Shown: piece by piece, positions 26,087 to 34,960 of the stretch | How positions within the stretch are numbered: position 1 is the first letter of the stretch | Layout: each line of letters opens with the position of its first letter | Assembly (NCBI RefSeq): GCF_902859805.1 | Contig: NZ_CADIKC010000001.1 | Location: forward strand, 682,001 to 746,000 | DNA from: Paraburkholderia sediminicola | GTDB taxonomy: Bacteria > Pseudomonadota > Gammaproteobacteria > Burkholderiales > Burkholderiaceae | Length of the DNA stretch: 64,000 nucleotides | Direction: 5' to 3' | Translations under genes and position numbers: made by a program | The notes under the pieces: generated by a model | Databases searched by the model: none | Told to the model about the DNA's origin: nothing | The model's input: only the letters and a program-made list of their open reading frames with translations

Positions 26087-27277
26087 ATGACGAAGCCGCT
26101 GGAAGGCGTTCGCGTGCTTGAAATGGGCCAGCTCATCGCCGGCCCTTTCGCTGGAAAAATGCTCGCCGAGTTCGGTGCGCATGTCATCAAGATCGAACCA
26201 CCCGGCACAGGCGACCCGCTGCGCAAATGGCGCTTGCTGCATGACGGCACGTCCGTCTGGTGGGCGGCGCAATCGCGCAACAAGGAATCCGTCACGCTCG
26301 ATCTTCGCTCGCCCGAAGCTCAGGACGTGGTTCGCCAACTGGTCGCGCAAAGCGATGTGCTGATCGAAAACTTTCGTCCCGGCACGCTCGAGAAATGGGG
26401 CCTCGGCTGGGAAGAACTGCATGCACTGAATCCCGGTCTCGTGATGCTGCGCGTGTCCGGCTATGGGCAGACCGGCCCCTACCGCGACCGCCCTGGCTTC
26501 GGCGTCATCGGCGAAGCGATGGGCGGCTTGCGGCATCTGAGCGGCGAAACCGACCGCACACCGGTGCGCGTGGGCATCTCCATCGGCGACTCCCTCTCCG
26601 CCTTACACGGCGTGATCGGCATCCTGCTCGCGCTGCGCCATCGCGACCAGAACGGCGGTGCGGGCCAGATGATCGACGTCGCGCTCTACGAGTCGGTCTT
26701 CAACATGATGGAAAGCCTGCTGCCCGAGTACTCGGCGTTCGGCGCCGTGCGTCAACCGGCGGGCAGCAGCTTGCCCGGGATCGCACCGTCAAATGCGTAT
26801 CGCTGCAGCGACGGCAAATATGCGCTGATCGCCGGCAATGGCGACAGCATCTTCCGGCGTCTGATGGAACTGATCGGCCGTCAGGATCTGGCCGACGATC
26901 CCGCACTCGCTCAAAACGATGGCCGCGTAAAGAACGTCGAGCGGCTGGACGCCGCGATCGCCGAATGGACCCTCCGCCGCACGCTTGACGACGTGCTCAC
27001 TGCACTCAACGAAGCCCGCATTCCCGCTGGAAAAATCTACGACGTCGCCGACATTGCGAGCGACCCGCACTACCACGCACGCGACATGATCCTCGACGGC
27101 CAGCTCCCTGACGGCACGCCCGTGCAACTGCCCGGCATCGTCCCGAAGCTGAGCGCGACGCCGGGTACGGTGAACACCCAGGCGCCCACGCTCGGCCAGC
27201 ACACCGACGAGGTGCTGGAAAACCTCGGCATCGACACGACGACCCGCGACGCCTGGCGCGCCCGCGGCATCATCTGA
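26087..27277 (+). CDS. CaiB/BaiF family (type III) CoA-transferase
   Basis: This 396-aa enzyme should move CoA from a donor such as succinyl-CoA to an organic acid, forming a covalent aspartyl intermediate. The nucleophile is Asp168 in VGISIGDSLSALHG, which aligns with the catalytic Asp of formyl-CoA transferase. Other family marks are EMGQLIAGPFAGKMLAEFGA at the N-terminus, KIEPPGTGDPLR and the NKESVTLDL block. ATG 26087 follows AAGGAG. A 13-base gap separates it from the HMG-CoA-lyase-like gene, so the two enzymes probably act in sequence: activation of an acid to its CoA ester, then C-C cleavage. The acid is not identified. Confidence 0.93.
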   Translation: MTKPLEGVRVLEMGQLIAGPFAGKMLAEFGAHVIKIEPPGTGDPLRKWRLLHDGTSVWWAAQSRNKESVTLDLRSPEAQDVVRQLVAQSDVLIENFRPGTLEKWGLGWEELHALNPGLVMLRVSGYGQTGPYRDRPGFGVIGEAMGGLRHLSGETDRTPVRVGISIGDSLSALHGVIGILLALRHRDQNGGAGQMIDVALYESVFNMMESLLPEYSAFGAVRQPAGSSLPGIAPSNAYRCSDGKYALIAGNGDSIFRRLMELIGRQDLADDPALAQNDGRVKNVERLDAAIAEWTLRRTLDDVLTALNEARIPAGKIYDVADIASDPHYHARDMILDGQLPDGTPVQLPGIVPKLSATPGTVNTQAPTLGQHTDEVLENLGIDTTTRDAWRARGII

Positions 27278-27290
27278 ACAGGAGCACGGC

Positions 27291-28247
27291 ATGAGCAGCA
27301 AGCGTCTGTATATCCAGGAAGTCGCCACCCGCGACGGCTTCCAGAATGAGGCCAGGTTCGTCGACACCGACGCCAAGATCGAACTGATCGATCGTCTGAG
27401 CGCGTGCGGTTACGCCAAGATCGAAGTGACTTCGTTCACCTCGCCGAAAGCGATTCCCGCCTTACGTGACGCCGAAGCGGTCATGCAACGGATCGCGCGA
27501 CGCGAAGACGTCGTCTATACCGTGCTCGTTCCGAATCTGCGCGGCGCCGAGCGCGCGCTGTCGTGCGGCGTCGATGAAGTCAATCTCGTGATGTCGGTCA
27601 GCGAGAGTCACAACCGCGCGAACTTGCGCATGAGCCGCGAGCAGTCGTTTGCGCAGCTGCGCGACGTGATCGGCGTGGTCAGGCAAACGAAGGTCGCGAT
27701 CAACGTGTCGCTGTCCACGGCGATGGGCTGCCCCATGGAAGGCGATATTGACCGGGCTGAAGTGCTGGAGTGGATGCAGCGCTTTGCCGATCTCGGCGTG
27801 CATGGCGTGACGTTGTGCGACACCACCGGCATGGCCTACCCGTCACAGGTCGGCGCGCTATGCGCCACCGCGCGCGAGCGCTTCGCCGCGCTCGAACTCA
27901 CGCTGCATTTTCATAACACGCGTGGCATGGCGCTCGCCAACACGCTCGCCGCGCTGGATGCCGGCATCGACCGCTTCGATGCGTCGCTCGGCGGTCTCGG
28001 CGGGTGTCCTTACGCGCCGGGTGCTACAGGCAATGTCTGCACTGAGGAACTGGTGCACATGCTCCAGCTCGACGGCTACGACACCGGCGTGGATCTCACC
28101 GCCGTGCTATCCGCCTCCGCCCTGCTTCCTGGACTGATCGGCCACGACGTGCCGAGCCAGTTGCTCAAGGCCGGGAGACGCCTGGACCTGCACTCGATGC
28201 CTTGCAGCGCCGCTGACGGCCTGCCGGAACAACACGCATTTTCATAA
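27291..28247 (+). CDS. hydroxymethylglutaryl-CoA lyase-like protein
   Basis: This 318-aa TIM-barrel metal-dependent aldolase cleaves a 3-hydroxyacyl-CoA with retro-Claisen chemistry. In the best-known member, HMG-CoA gives acetoacetate and acetyl-CoA. The family signatures are complete: Arg14-Asp15 in VATRDGFQNE, the HFHNTRGMA metal site (His206, His208) and the flexible loop GGLGGCPYAPGATGN with Cys239. It starts with ATG after AGGAG and lies in the operon with the CoA-transferase. It may be a true HMG-CoA lyase or a paralogue for a related branched 3-hydroxyacyl-CoA; the sequence alone does not separate them. Confidence 0.92.
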   Translation: MSSKRLYIQEVATRDGFQNEARFVDTDAKIELIDRLSACGYAKIEVTSFTSPKAIPALRDAEAVMQRIARREDVVYTVLVPNLRGAERALSCGVDEVNLVMSVSESHNRANLRMSREQSFAQLRDVIGVVRQTKVAINVSLSTAMGCPMEGDIDRAEVLEWMQRFADLGVHGVTLCDTTGMAYPSQVGALCATARERFAALELTLHFHNTRGMALANTLAALDAGIDRFDASLGGLGGCPYAPGATGNVCTEELVHMLQLDGYDTGVDLTAVLSASALLPGLIGHDVPSQLLKAGRRLDLHSMPCSAADGLPEQHAFS

Positions 28248-28257
28248 GGAGCAGGAC

Positions 28258-28644
28258 GTGGCACTCATCGACCACCTCGATCACTTCGTACTCACCTGCG
28301 TCGACTTCGCTGCAACGAAGCGGTTCTACACCGAAGTCATGCAGATGCAACTCGAGACGTTTGGCGCAGGACGTATTGCCTTTCGCTTCGGCAATCAGAA
28401 AATCAACGTCCACGTGCGTGGCGCCGAATTCGAGCCCAAGGCCCATGTTCCCGTACCGGGTGCGCTCGACCTGTGCTTCATCGCCACCGTGCCGCTCGAC
28501 GAAGTGATTGCGCATCTCGGCCGTTGCGAATGGCCAATTGTCGAAGGTCCAGTGGCGCGCACCGGCGCCACGCAGAAGATTCGCTCCGTGTATGTGCGAG
28601 ATCCCGATCTGAATCTGATCGAGATTTCCGAGCTGATGGACTGA
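28258..28644 (+). CDS. VOC family (glyoxalase/dioxygenase fold) protein
   Basis: This is a 128-aa single VOC domain pair (beta-alpha-beta-beta-beta twice). Metal-ligand candidates are His near HLDHFVLTC at the N-terminus and Glu in NLIEISEL at the C-terminus, with DLCFIATV and VYVRDPDLNLIE in between. Start is GTG at 28258 with AAGGAG 7-8 bases upstream and a 10-base gap to the lyase gene. Family members include glyoxalase I, extradiol dioxygenases and methylmalonyl-CoA epimerase. Here the operon suggests an epimerase or lyase role on an acid or acyl-CoA intermediate, but that is inference. Confidence 0.9.
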   Translation: MALIDHLDHFVLTCVDFAATKRFYTEVMQMQLETFGAGRIAFRFGNQKINVHVRGAEFEPKAHVPVPGALDLCFIATVPLDEVIAHLGRCEWPIVEGPVARTGATQKIRSVYVRDPDLNLIEISELMD

Positions 28645-28746
28645 TGGAATGACACCCTGCTATCAACGATCCCGCGATTTTCACGTGATGTTCGGCGAAC
28701 TGAACAGCGTGGCTTTGCGGCCCACGCTACCCAAGGTGGGGGTTCA

Positions 28747-29694
28747 ATGAACATCGTTCTGCTCGACAGCGGCACGCTGCCCACGCCGCTCACCGCGCCG
28801 GCCTGGGCGAGCGAATGGTCCGTTCGTCCGGCCACGCGCGCCGCCGACGTGGTCCATGCGCTCGAAGACGCCGCCATTGCGATCACGAACAAAGTGCCCA
28901 TCTGCGCTGCCGATCTGAAACGACTGCCAAAACTGCGCTTTATCTGCGTAGCCGCAACGGGTTTCGATTGCATTGATATCGACGCCTGCCGCGAGTCAGG
29001 CGTGATCGTGTCCAATGTGCCGGGCTATTCGGCACAGAGCGTCTCCGAGTGGGCGCTCGCGTCGATCTTCGCGTTGCGGCGCAACCTGTTCGCTTATCGT
29101 GAAGCCGCTCGAGTCGCGTGGCCGGCGTCGCCGCATTTCTGCGTGCACGATGCGCCGATTCTCGACATCGCCGGTTCGACGCTCGGCATTGTCGGGCGCG
29201 GTGCAATCGGCAATGCGCTTGCACGACTGGCACGCGCGGTCGGCATGAACGTGATGTTTGCGGAGCACCGTGGGCGGCCGACGATTCGCGAAGGCTTTAC
29301 ACCATTCGACGACGTGGTGCGATCCGCCGACGTTCTCTCGCTTCACTGCCCGCTTACCGAATCGACTCGCAACCTTATTGACGCGCCCACGCTTCACGCC
29401 ATGAAACGCGGCGCGCTGCTCGTGAACAGCGCGCGCGGAGGTCTTGTCGATTCGGCGGCGCTGGTCGAGGCGCTCATGAGCGGCCACCTCGGCGGCGCCG
29501 CGCTCGACGTACTCCCGCAGGAGCCGCCCGATCCGCATGAGCCCCTGCTCGCCTGTGCGCATCCCAACCTTATCGTCACCCCGCACATCAGTTGGGCGGC
29601 GACGCATGCCGCGAACCGGCTCAATGCAGGTATCGAAGCCAATCTCGCTGCGTTCCATACGGGCGCGCCGATCAACGTGGTGAACGGCGCATAA
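28747..29694 (+). CDS. D-isomer-specific 2-hydroxyacid dehydrogenase
   Basis: This 315-aa NAD(P)-dependent enzyme interconverts a 2-oxo acid and a D-2-hydroxy acid. The dinucleotide fold is marked by GIVGRGAIG (Gly150, Gly152, Gly155). The catalytic triad is Arg230 in NSARGGLVD, Glu259 in PQEPPDP and His280 in TPHISWA. It is close to hydroxypyruvate/glyoxylate reductases. It sits 102 bases after the VOC gene in the same operon and 33 bases before the MFS gene, so it may feed or drain a 2-oxo acid produced by the pathway. Confidence 0.93.
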   Translation: MNIVLLDSGTLPTPLTAPAWASEWSVRPATRAADVVHALEDAAIAITNKVPICAADLKRLPKLRFICVAATGFDCIDIDACRESGVIVSNVPGYSAQSVSEWALASIFALRRNLFAYREAARVAWPASPHFCVHDAPILDIAGSTLGIVGRGAIGNALARLARAVGMNVMFAEHRGRPTIREGFTPFDDVVRSADVLSLHCPLTESTRNLIDAPTLHAMKRGALLVNSARGGLVDSAALVEALMSGHLGGAALDVLPQEPPDPHEPLLACAHPNLIVTPHISWAATHAANRLNAGIEANLAAFHTGAPINVVNGA

Positions 29695-29726
29695 GCCGAC
29701 CCAAAAGCAAAGAAACGGAGACAAAC

Positions 29727-31184
29727 ATGAACACCAGGAATCTGCACGTGAGCGGCAGTGCGACCGCGCATTCGCGCATTGCTTCACCCGAACCGAGCGC
29801 GTCCGACGATACGCACGCCCTTCATACCAAAGCCACGACGCTGGGCGGCTGGATGGACAACATGCCTGCAGGTTCGCTGCACCGATTTGTGGTGTGGGTC
29901 ATCGGTATAGGCTTGTTCTTCGACATGTTCGAGATTTTTCTCGTCAGCTCGATCGGGACGGCGTTGCAGGGGGAATACGGCATCGACAGACACAGCACGG
30001 ACTTCAAGCTGCTGCTGGCCTCGGCGTTTATTGGCATGTTCTTCGGTGCATTTTTTCTCGGCAGCATGGCCGACCGCATCGGCCGTCGCAAGGCCTTCCT
30101 GTTCAACCTGATCTGGTACAGCGGCTTTTCGCTGATCGGCGCATTCTCGGTCAACGCCGAGATGCTGGTGATCTGCCGCTTTCTCACCGGCATTGGCGTA
30201 GGTGCGATCTATCCCGTTGCCGACAGTTTTTTGTCCGAGATTTTGCCCAAAGAACGGCGCGGGCGAATGGCTGCATGGGCGTACACCACCTCGTATGTCG
30301 CCGTGCCACTGGTTGGATTTCTGGCGCTTTGGCTCAACCCTCTGCACTTCGGCGCGGTGGCTGGCTGGCGCGTTATTCTGGTGATCGGCGGCCTGGGCGC
30401 GGTGCTGGTTCTGTTCGTGCAACATAAGCTGCCCGAAAGCCCGCGCTGGCTACTGGCGCAAGGTCGCGTCGAGGAGGCTCATGCGATGCTTCGGCGCTTT
30501 GCCGCCAGTGCCGGCGTGACCGTTTCGGTCATCTCGCCTGAAACCACCGTCAAGCGCAGTCCAATGAACTTGGGCGAGCGTATTGCGTTGCTGCGCCGTG
30601 CTCCCTATAACAAGCGCTACCTGATGCTGACCATCTTCCATCTGCTTCAGGGATTTGGCTACTATGGTTTCGGCACACTCGCCAGCACGGCGGTGAAAAG
30701 CCGTGGCTTTGACGTGACGGACGGCACGCTTTTCATTGCACTGTCGTTCCTCGGCTACCCAGTCGGATCGCTGCTTTCGATTCCGCTGCTCAACTGGATA
30801 GAACGCCGCACACTGGTTATCGGCGCCATATTGTCCATTGCGATCTTTGGCCTGGGTTTTGCCTATTCCAACAGTTCGGCGCTGATTGTTGTCTTTGGCG
30901 TGTTGACAACATGTGCGTCGAACGTGTTCAGCAATGCGTATCACGTCTATCAGTCTGAGATCTTTCCGGCCAGCGTGCGCTCAACTGCCATCGGCAGTAC
31001 TTATTCGTTGTCCCGCATCGTCAGCGGCATGCTGCCTTTCGTCTTGCTCCCCGTATTGAACCAGCAGGGAGCGGGCGCTATGTTCGGCATCATCGCCGCT
31101 GCGCTGATAGTCGTGGCTATCACGGTGCGAATCTTTGGACCTCGCACTACACGACGCAGCCAGGACGAAATCAATCCGGGTTAA
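29727..31184 (+). CDS. MFS transporter, probable organic-acid/aromatic-acid porter
   Basis: This is a 485-aa inner-membrane permease with 12 predicted helices after a hydrophilic N-terminal tail of about 55 residues. The MFS loop motif appears as GSMADRIGRRKAFL between helices 2 and 3. The DMFEIFLVSSIG element in helix 1 and KLPESPRWLLAQGR after helix 6 are typical of the sugar/aromatic acid:H+ branch. ATG 29727 follows ACGGAG and excludes an upstream extension. As the last gene of the operon it probably imports the substrate of the CoA-transferase route. Confidence 0.92.
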   Translation: MNTRNLHVSGSATAHSRIASPEPSASDDTHALHTKATTLGGWMDNMPAGSLHRFVVWVIGIGLFFDMFEIFLVSSIGTALQGEYGIDRHSTDFKLLLASAFIGMFFGAFFLGSMADRIGRRKAFLFNLIWYSGFSLIGAFSVNAEMLVICRFLTGIGVGAIYPVADSFLSEILPKERRGRMAAWAYTTSYVAVPLVGFLALWLNPLHFGAVAGWRVILVIGGLGAVLVLFVQHKLPESPRWLLAQGRVEEAHAMLRRFAASAGVTVSVISPETTVKRSPMNLGERIALLRRAPYNKRYLMLTIFHLLQGFGYYGFGTLASTAVKSRGFDVTDGTLFIALSFLGYPVGSLLSIPLLNWIERRTLVIGAILSIAIFGLGFAYSNSSALIVVFGVLTTCASNVFSNAYHVYQSEIFPASVRSTAIGSTYSLSRIVSGMLPFVLLPVLNQQGAGAMFGIIAAALIVVAITVRIFGPRTTRRSQDEINPG

Positions 31185-31354
31185 ACCGCTCGTCTCGTGT
31201 TTCGAGTGTGCTCGGCGCGTACCGCTTCATTCCGGAAGGCGGCGCGCCGATCAACGTCAGTGGCAACGGTATTGCGTCGACGCGCGTCGCTTCCCCGCCC
31301 AGCCGTCTTCACATTGGGCCGTAAGGAGCGACGCACATCGACCATACATCGACG

Positions 31355-33157
31355 TCAGGAAAGGTGATGCACTTCCTGCAGGCCATAAACCGGCGTCGCA
31401 ATTCCCTCCATGCGCGCCTTCAATTGCAGCGATAAGTATTGGGAGTAGTGGCGCGACTGGTGCAGGTTGCCGCCATGAAACCACAAGGCAGGCTGTTGCG
31501 TGGGCTTCCACATGTTGCGTTGCTCGCCTTCCCACGGCCCCGGGTCTTTCGTCGTATTCGAACCCAGCCCCCACACCTTGCCCACTTTGTCCGCCACTTC
31601 ACGCGAGATGAGATCGGCGGCCCAGCCGTTCATCGATCCGTAACCGGTTGCATAAACGACGAGGTCCGCCTCCAACTCAGTGCCGTCGCTTAGCAGGACA
31701 GAGTGCTCTTTCAGTTCGACCACATCCACGCCACTCTTCAGCTTGATCCTGCCGTCCGCCACGAGGTCGGCAGCGCCAACGTCAATGTAGTAACCGGATC
31801 CGCGCCGGAGATATTTCATGAAGAGCCCCGAGTCGTCATCCCCGAAGTCGAGCATGAAACCGCGCTTTTCCAGACGCGTGTAGAACTCCGCGTCGCGCTC
31901 TCTGATCGCATCGCATACGGGCTTTTGAAACGTGTGCAGGATCTTGTACGGGATCGATGCAAACGTCAAATCGGCCTTCGACGTCGTCATGCCAGACGCT
32001 ACCGCGCGCTCGGAATAAAGATCGCCGAGAGCAAGTTCCATCAGCGAATCTGACTTCACGATATGCGTGGACGAACGCTGAACCATCGTGACGTCGACAC
32101 CCGCTTCCCACAACGCCGCGCAAATATCATGCGCCGAATTGTTCGCGCCGATCACCACGACTTTCTTGCCCTTGTACGCATCGGGTCCCGGATGCTTCGA
32201 CGAATGATGCTGCTCGCCCTTGAACACATCCATGCCTTTGAACGAGGGGATATTCGGCTTACCCGACATGCCGGTGGCAAGCACAAGCTGCTTTGGCCGC
32301 AGCGTCAGCGTCTCGCCGTCGTGCTCGACCTCGACCACCCACTCCGCCTTCGCTTCGTCATAGCGCGCGGACTTACAAGTAGTCGATCCCCAATAGTTCA
32401 ACTCCATGACCTTGGTGTACATCTCGAGCCAGTCGCCGATCTTGTCCTTGGGCGTGAAAACCGGCCAGTTATCCGGAAACGGCAAGTAAGGCATATGGTC
32501 GTACCACACCGGATCATGCAGACACAGTGACTTGTAGCGGTTGCGCCACTGGTCGCCAGGACGGGGATTCTTATCGACGATGATCGTCGGCACACCTAGT
32601 TGCCGCAGACGCGCGCCAAGTCCAATCCCACCCTGCCCGCCGCCCACGATCAAACAGTAGGGTTGCTCCGCTCGGCCCAGCGTCTGCGCTTCGGCTTCGC
32701 GACGTTCCTTCCAGCTCGTGCGGTCCATGCGCGCGCCATGTTCCGCACCCATCGGACGACGGTTGCCCTTGGGTTCCTCATGCCCTTTCAGCTCGCCCAT
32801 GGTGGTCAACAAAGTCCAGATCAGGCCATCCTTCACGCGGATAAAACCGCTGCCGCGGGCAACTTCCGTTTCGAAGGTGATCCACGCCTGGGCCAAACCG
32901 TCGGCTTCGGTCGGCACTTCATTTTCGGCGATCCGCAGCCTGGTCGGCTTGACGGCGCCGAGTTGTGCGTCGAGCATGGCGCCGATCTGGTCCCGGCCCT
33001 CCATGGTTTTGATATTCCAGGTGAACGCAACCAGATCGCGCCAATAGCACTCAGGCTGAAACAACGCGACGGCCGCAGCGGTATCACCGCGTTTAAGCGC
33101 CGATTCCAGGGATTCCAGAACATTTCCGATAATCTTGCTTGCATTATTTTCAGGCAT
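31355..33157 (-). CDS. flavin-containing monooxygenase with N-terminal SnoaL-like domain
   Basis: This is a 600-aa two-domain protein. Residues 1-130 form a SnoaL/NTF2-like cone (ALKRGDTAAAVALFQPECYWRDLVAF). The rest is a class B flavoprotein monooxygenase: FAD site GGGQGG at 172-177, a second Rossmann site in VVVIGANNSAHDICAALW for NAD(P)H, and the ATGYGS motif near the C-terminus. It should insert oxygen into a small organic molecule (Baeyer-Villiger, N- or S-oxidation) using NADPH and FAD. It is longer than plain FMOs because of the extra domain. The regulator gene lies 81 bases upstream in the same orientation. The substrate is unknown. Confidence 0.93.
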   Translation of the reverse strand: MPENNASKIIGNVLESLESALKRGDTAAAVALFQPECYWRDLVAFTWNIKTMEGRDQIGAMLDAQLGAVKPTRLRIAENEVPTEADGLAQAWITFETEVARGSGFIRVKDGLIWTLLTTMGELKGHEEPKGNRRPMGAEHGARMDRTSWKERREAEAQTLGRAEQPYCLIVGGGQGGIGLGARLRQLGVPTIIVDKNPRPGDQWRNRYKSLCLHDPVWYDHMPYLPFPDNWPVFTPKDKIGDWLEMYTKVMELNYWGSTTCKSARYDEAKAEWVVEVEHDGETLTLRPKQLVLATGMSGKPNIPSFKGMDVFKGEQHHSSKHPGPDAYKGKKVVVIGANNSAHDICAALWEAGVDVTMVQRSSTHIVKSDSLMELALGDLYSERAVASGMTTSKADLTFASIPYKILHTFQKPVCDAIRERDAEFYTRLEKRGFMLDFGDDDSGLFMKYLRRGSGYYIDVGAADLVADGRIKLKSGVDVVELKEHSVLLSDGTELEADLVVYATGYGSMNGWAADLISREVADKVGKVWGLGSNTTKDPGPWEGEQRNMWKPTQQPALWFHGGNLHQSRHYSQYLSLQLKARMEGIATPVYGLQEVHHLS

Positions 33158-33238
33158 GGTTGCTCCTCCATTCGATACGGATTGGTGAAACGTCGAAGTA
33201 ATACGCGGGTTCTTTGCCCGCTGGATAAGCGTGGACCG

Positions 33239-34381
33239 CTAGCGCCGATGAGGCGGGACTATGCCGAACTTCGCGATCCGTCTGTAAAGCGTCGCGCGCG
33301 AGATGCCCAAGGTTTTGGCTGTCTCGTCCGGATGCCATTTCGCATCCGTCAGGGCGGCGACGATGCGGTCGCGCTCCAGGGCGTCGATATCGGTGAGTGT
33401 GGGTTGTGCCTGAGGCGCGGGATTGCGGGGCTTCGATACAGGTTGCCGTTGCGCACGAATGACGGGCGGACGAACGCGAGCATAAAGCGGTGAGCCGTTG
33501 CCCACGAATTTGATCGAAACCATGTCGCGACCAGGCCTGACATCCAGAAGACGCTCGGCACGGACATCGAATAGCTCGGAAACAGGTCGTGGCAGCCGAT
33601 CGAGGCCTGGCACGCACTCTTTTGCCCGGCGATTTGCCGCGACTGCGTTTCCGTGCGCATCGAAAGCGATCAGAATTTCCGGCTGGGCCTCCACGTAATG
33701 ACGATTGCGGTGCGCCAGCAAAACCCAGTAATGCGTGGTGGCGTTGAGAAAGAAGCTGTCTTCGATCAACACCGCGCTATGACGCACGATATGGTTGATC
33801 AGACGCTGGCTTTCCCGTTCGTCAGGCGAGCGAATCGCAGAGGCGTCCAGCACACCGATCAGTTCGCCTTCCAGCCCGAAGATCGGCGAAGCGCTGCAGG
33901 TCAATGTGGTGAAGGCAGCGCGAAAATGATCGGTCTTATGAACCGTGATCGGTTGCGAATCGAGCAACACGGTCGCAACGCCGCAGGTTCCCTCTTCCTG
34001 CTCGGACCAGCAGGAGCCTAGATACAATCCTGCTCGTTTGAAGTCGTGGCGCCGATCCCGGTCAACGCGATAATCGATCGTCACGCCCTGCGCATCGGTG
34101 AGCATCACGCAGTAGTCCGCTTCGCGAACCGTCTCATGCAGACGTGAGAGGCATTCGCCTGATGCGCGCAAAACCGATTCTTCCCGATGCTGTACGTCGC
34201 GCAGTTCCGGCGCGCTCAGAATCCGCGGCCCCTTTGTCAGGCCTGGATCGAGATGATATTGCTCGAGCGAGCGCCAATACGACGAAGTCAGACGCGTAGC
34301 ATCGCCGCCGCGATCAGGCATCCGGCCTTCGATCAACCTGCGGATCCGATCGATGTGTCTCACTTGCGGAACATAGGGCAT
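33239..34381 (-). CDS. AcoR-like regulator lacking the AAA+ domain
   Basis: This 380-aa protein combines an N-terminal sensor region (GAF-like, about 80-215, with WSEQEEGTCGVATVL and SASPIFGLEGELIGVLDASA) with a PAS-like region (about 225-290) and a C-terminal Fis-type HTH (about 334-376, DIDALERDRIVAALTDAKWH then ETAKTLGISRATLYRRI). This is the layout of AcoR/MimR-type sigma54 activators. However, the central AAA+ ATPase (GAFTGA, Walker motifs) is completely absent. It therefore cannot open sigma54 promoters by the usual mechanism and may act as a sigma70 regulator. It precedes the flavin monooxygenase and is probably that gene's regulator. Confidence 0.88.
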   Translation of the reverse strand: MPYVPQVRHIDRIRRLIEGRMPDRGGDATRLTSSYWRSLEQYHLDPGLTKGPRILSAPELRDVQHREESVLRASGECLSRLHETVREADYCVMLTDAQGVTIDYRVDRDRRHDFKRAGLYLGSCWSEQEEGTCGVATVLLDSQPITVHKTDHFRAAFTTLTCSASPIFGLEGELIGVLDASAIRSPDERESQRLINHIVRHSAVLIEDSFFLNATTHYWVLLAHRNRHYVEAQPEILIAFDAHGNAVAANRRAKECVPGLDRLPRPVSELFDVRAERLLDVRPGRDMVSIKFVGNGSPLYARVRPPVIRAQRQPVSKPRNPAPQAQPTLTDIDALERDRIVAALTDAKWHPDETAKTLGISRATLYRRIAKFGIVPPHRR

Positions 34382-34450
34382 GAATGTCTCCGGTCGGCTC
34401 GGCGCGCATCGTCATTCAGTGGCACGCTTAGGATGACTTTTAACATGCGG

Positions 34451-34505
34451 GTTCCGGAACAGCACATTGCAGTGCACCATCATTCCGGATGAGACTTTTG
34501 TCTCA
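34451..34505. promoter_or_regulatory. palindromes upstream of the AcoR-like regulator
   Basis: A perfect 10-bp palindrome, GTTCCGGAAC, lies at 34451-34460. A second dyad, TGAGAC-N4-GTCTCA, lies at 34490-34505. Both are within 125 bases upstream of the regulator start (34381, minus strand) and in the divergent region with the small gene at 34615. They are candidate operators; which protein binds is unknown. Confidence 0.5.
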
Positions 34506-34614
34506 ATCATTCTGTTGTTGTGGGGCCTGAGCGCAACTCGATTTCCTGAGCGAAGAAAACGGGAATGCGTTACGCCCACTGCTAGAATACTTGCCTTTTT
34601 CCTTGGAGACGCAC

Positions 34615-34929
34615 ATGTCCTGGTTCATCTATGAAGTGCCCGAATACAACGAAGACGGGGCGCGCATCGAACCGTTCAGCGACCTGCGTAGCCGCGTGCT
34701 GAAAGTAAGTGGTCAGGCAATGGTCGACGAACTGGAAAGCGTCCGCGAAAACGCCGCGACCACGGCGAACACGCCCGCCCACCCACTGCGCACCGCGGAA
34801 AATCCTCACGTATTTCCGATCCCGTATGCCGACTCCATGATCCTGGTCGGGTTCATCTTCGAACTGAAACGGGAGTCCCGGCAACTGGTGGTGTCGCCCG
34901 TGGAAATGCCCTGGCTGAAAGACGCGTAA
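34615..34929 (+). CDS. hypothetical protein (104 aa)
   Basis: A small soluble protein starts at ATG 34615 with TGGAGA seven bases upstream. It has no signal peptide. Visible features are an aromatic N-terminus (SWFIYEVPEYNEDG), a polar middle (ENAATTANTPAHPLR) and a hydrophobic strand MILVGFIFELKRES near the end. I do not recognise a family. The good ribosome-binding site and protein-like composition make it likely to be a real gene. It is convergent with the metallo-hydrolase and divergent from the AcoR-like regulator. Confidence 0.72.
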   Translation: MSWFIYEVPEYNEDGARIEPFSDLRSRVLKVSGQAMVDELESVRENAATTANTPAHPLRTAENPHVFPIPYADSMILVGFIFELKRESRQLVVSPVEMPWLKDA

Positions 34930-34960
34930 GACACGCTATTGGGGTTAAAAACAGGCGCGA

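Noticed and set aside
31135-31611. A 158-codon plus-strand frame crossing the MFS/monooxygenase junction
   Set aside because: It runs through the ends of two real genes in other frames and has no start signal.
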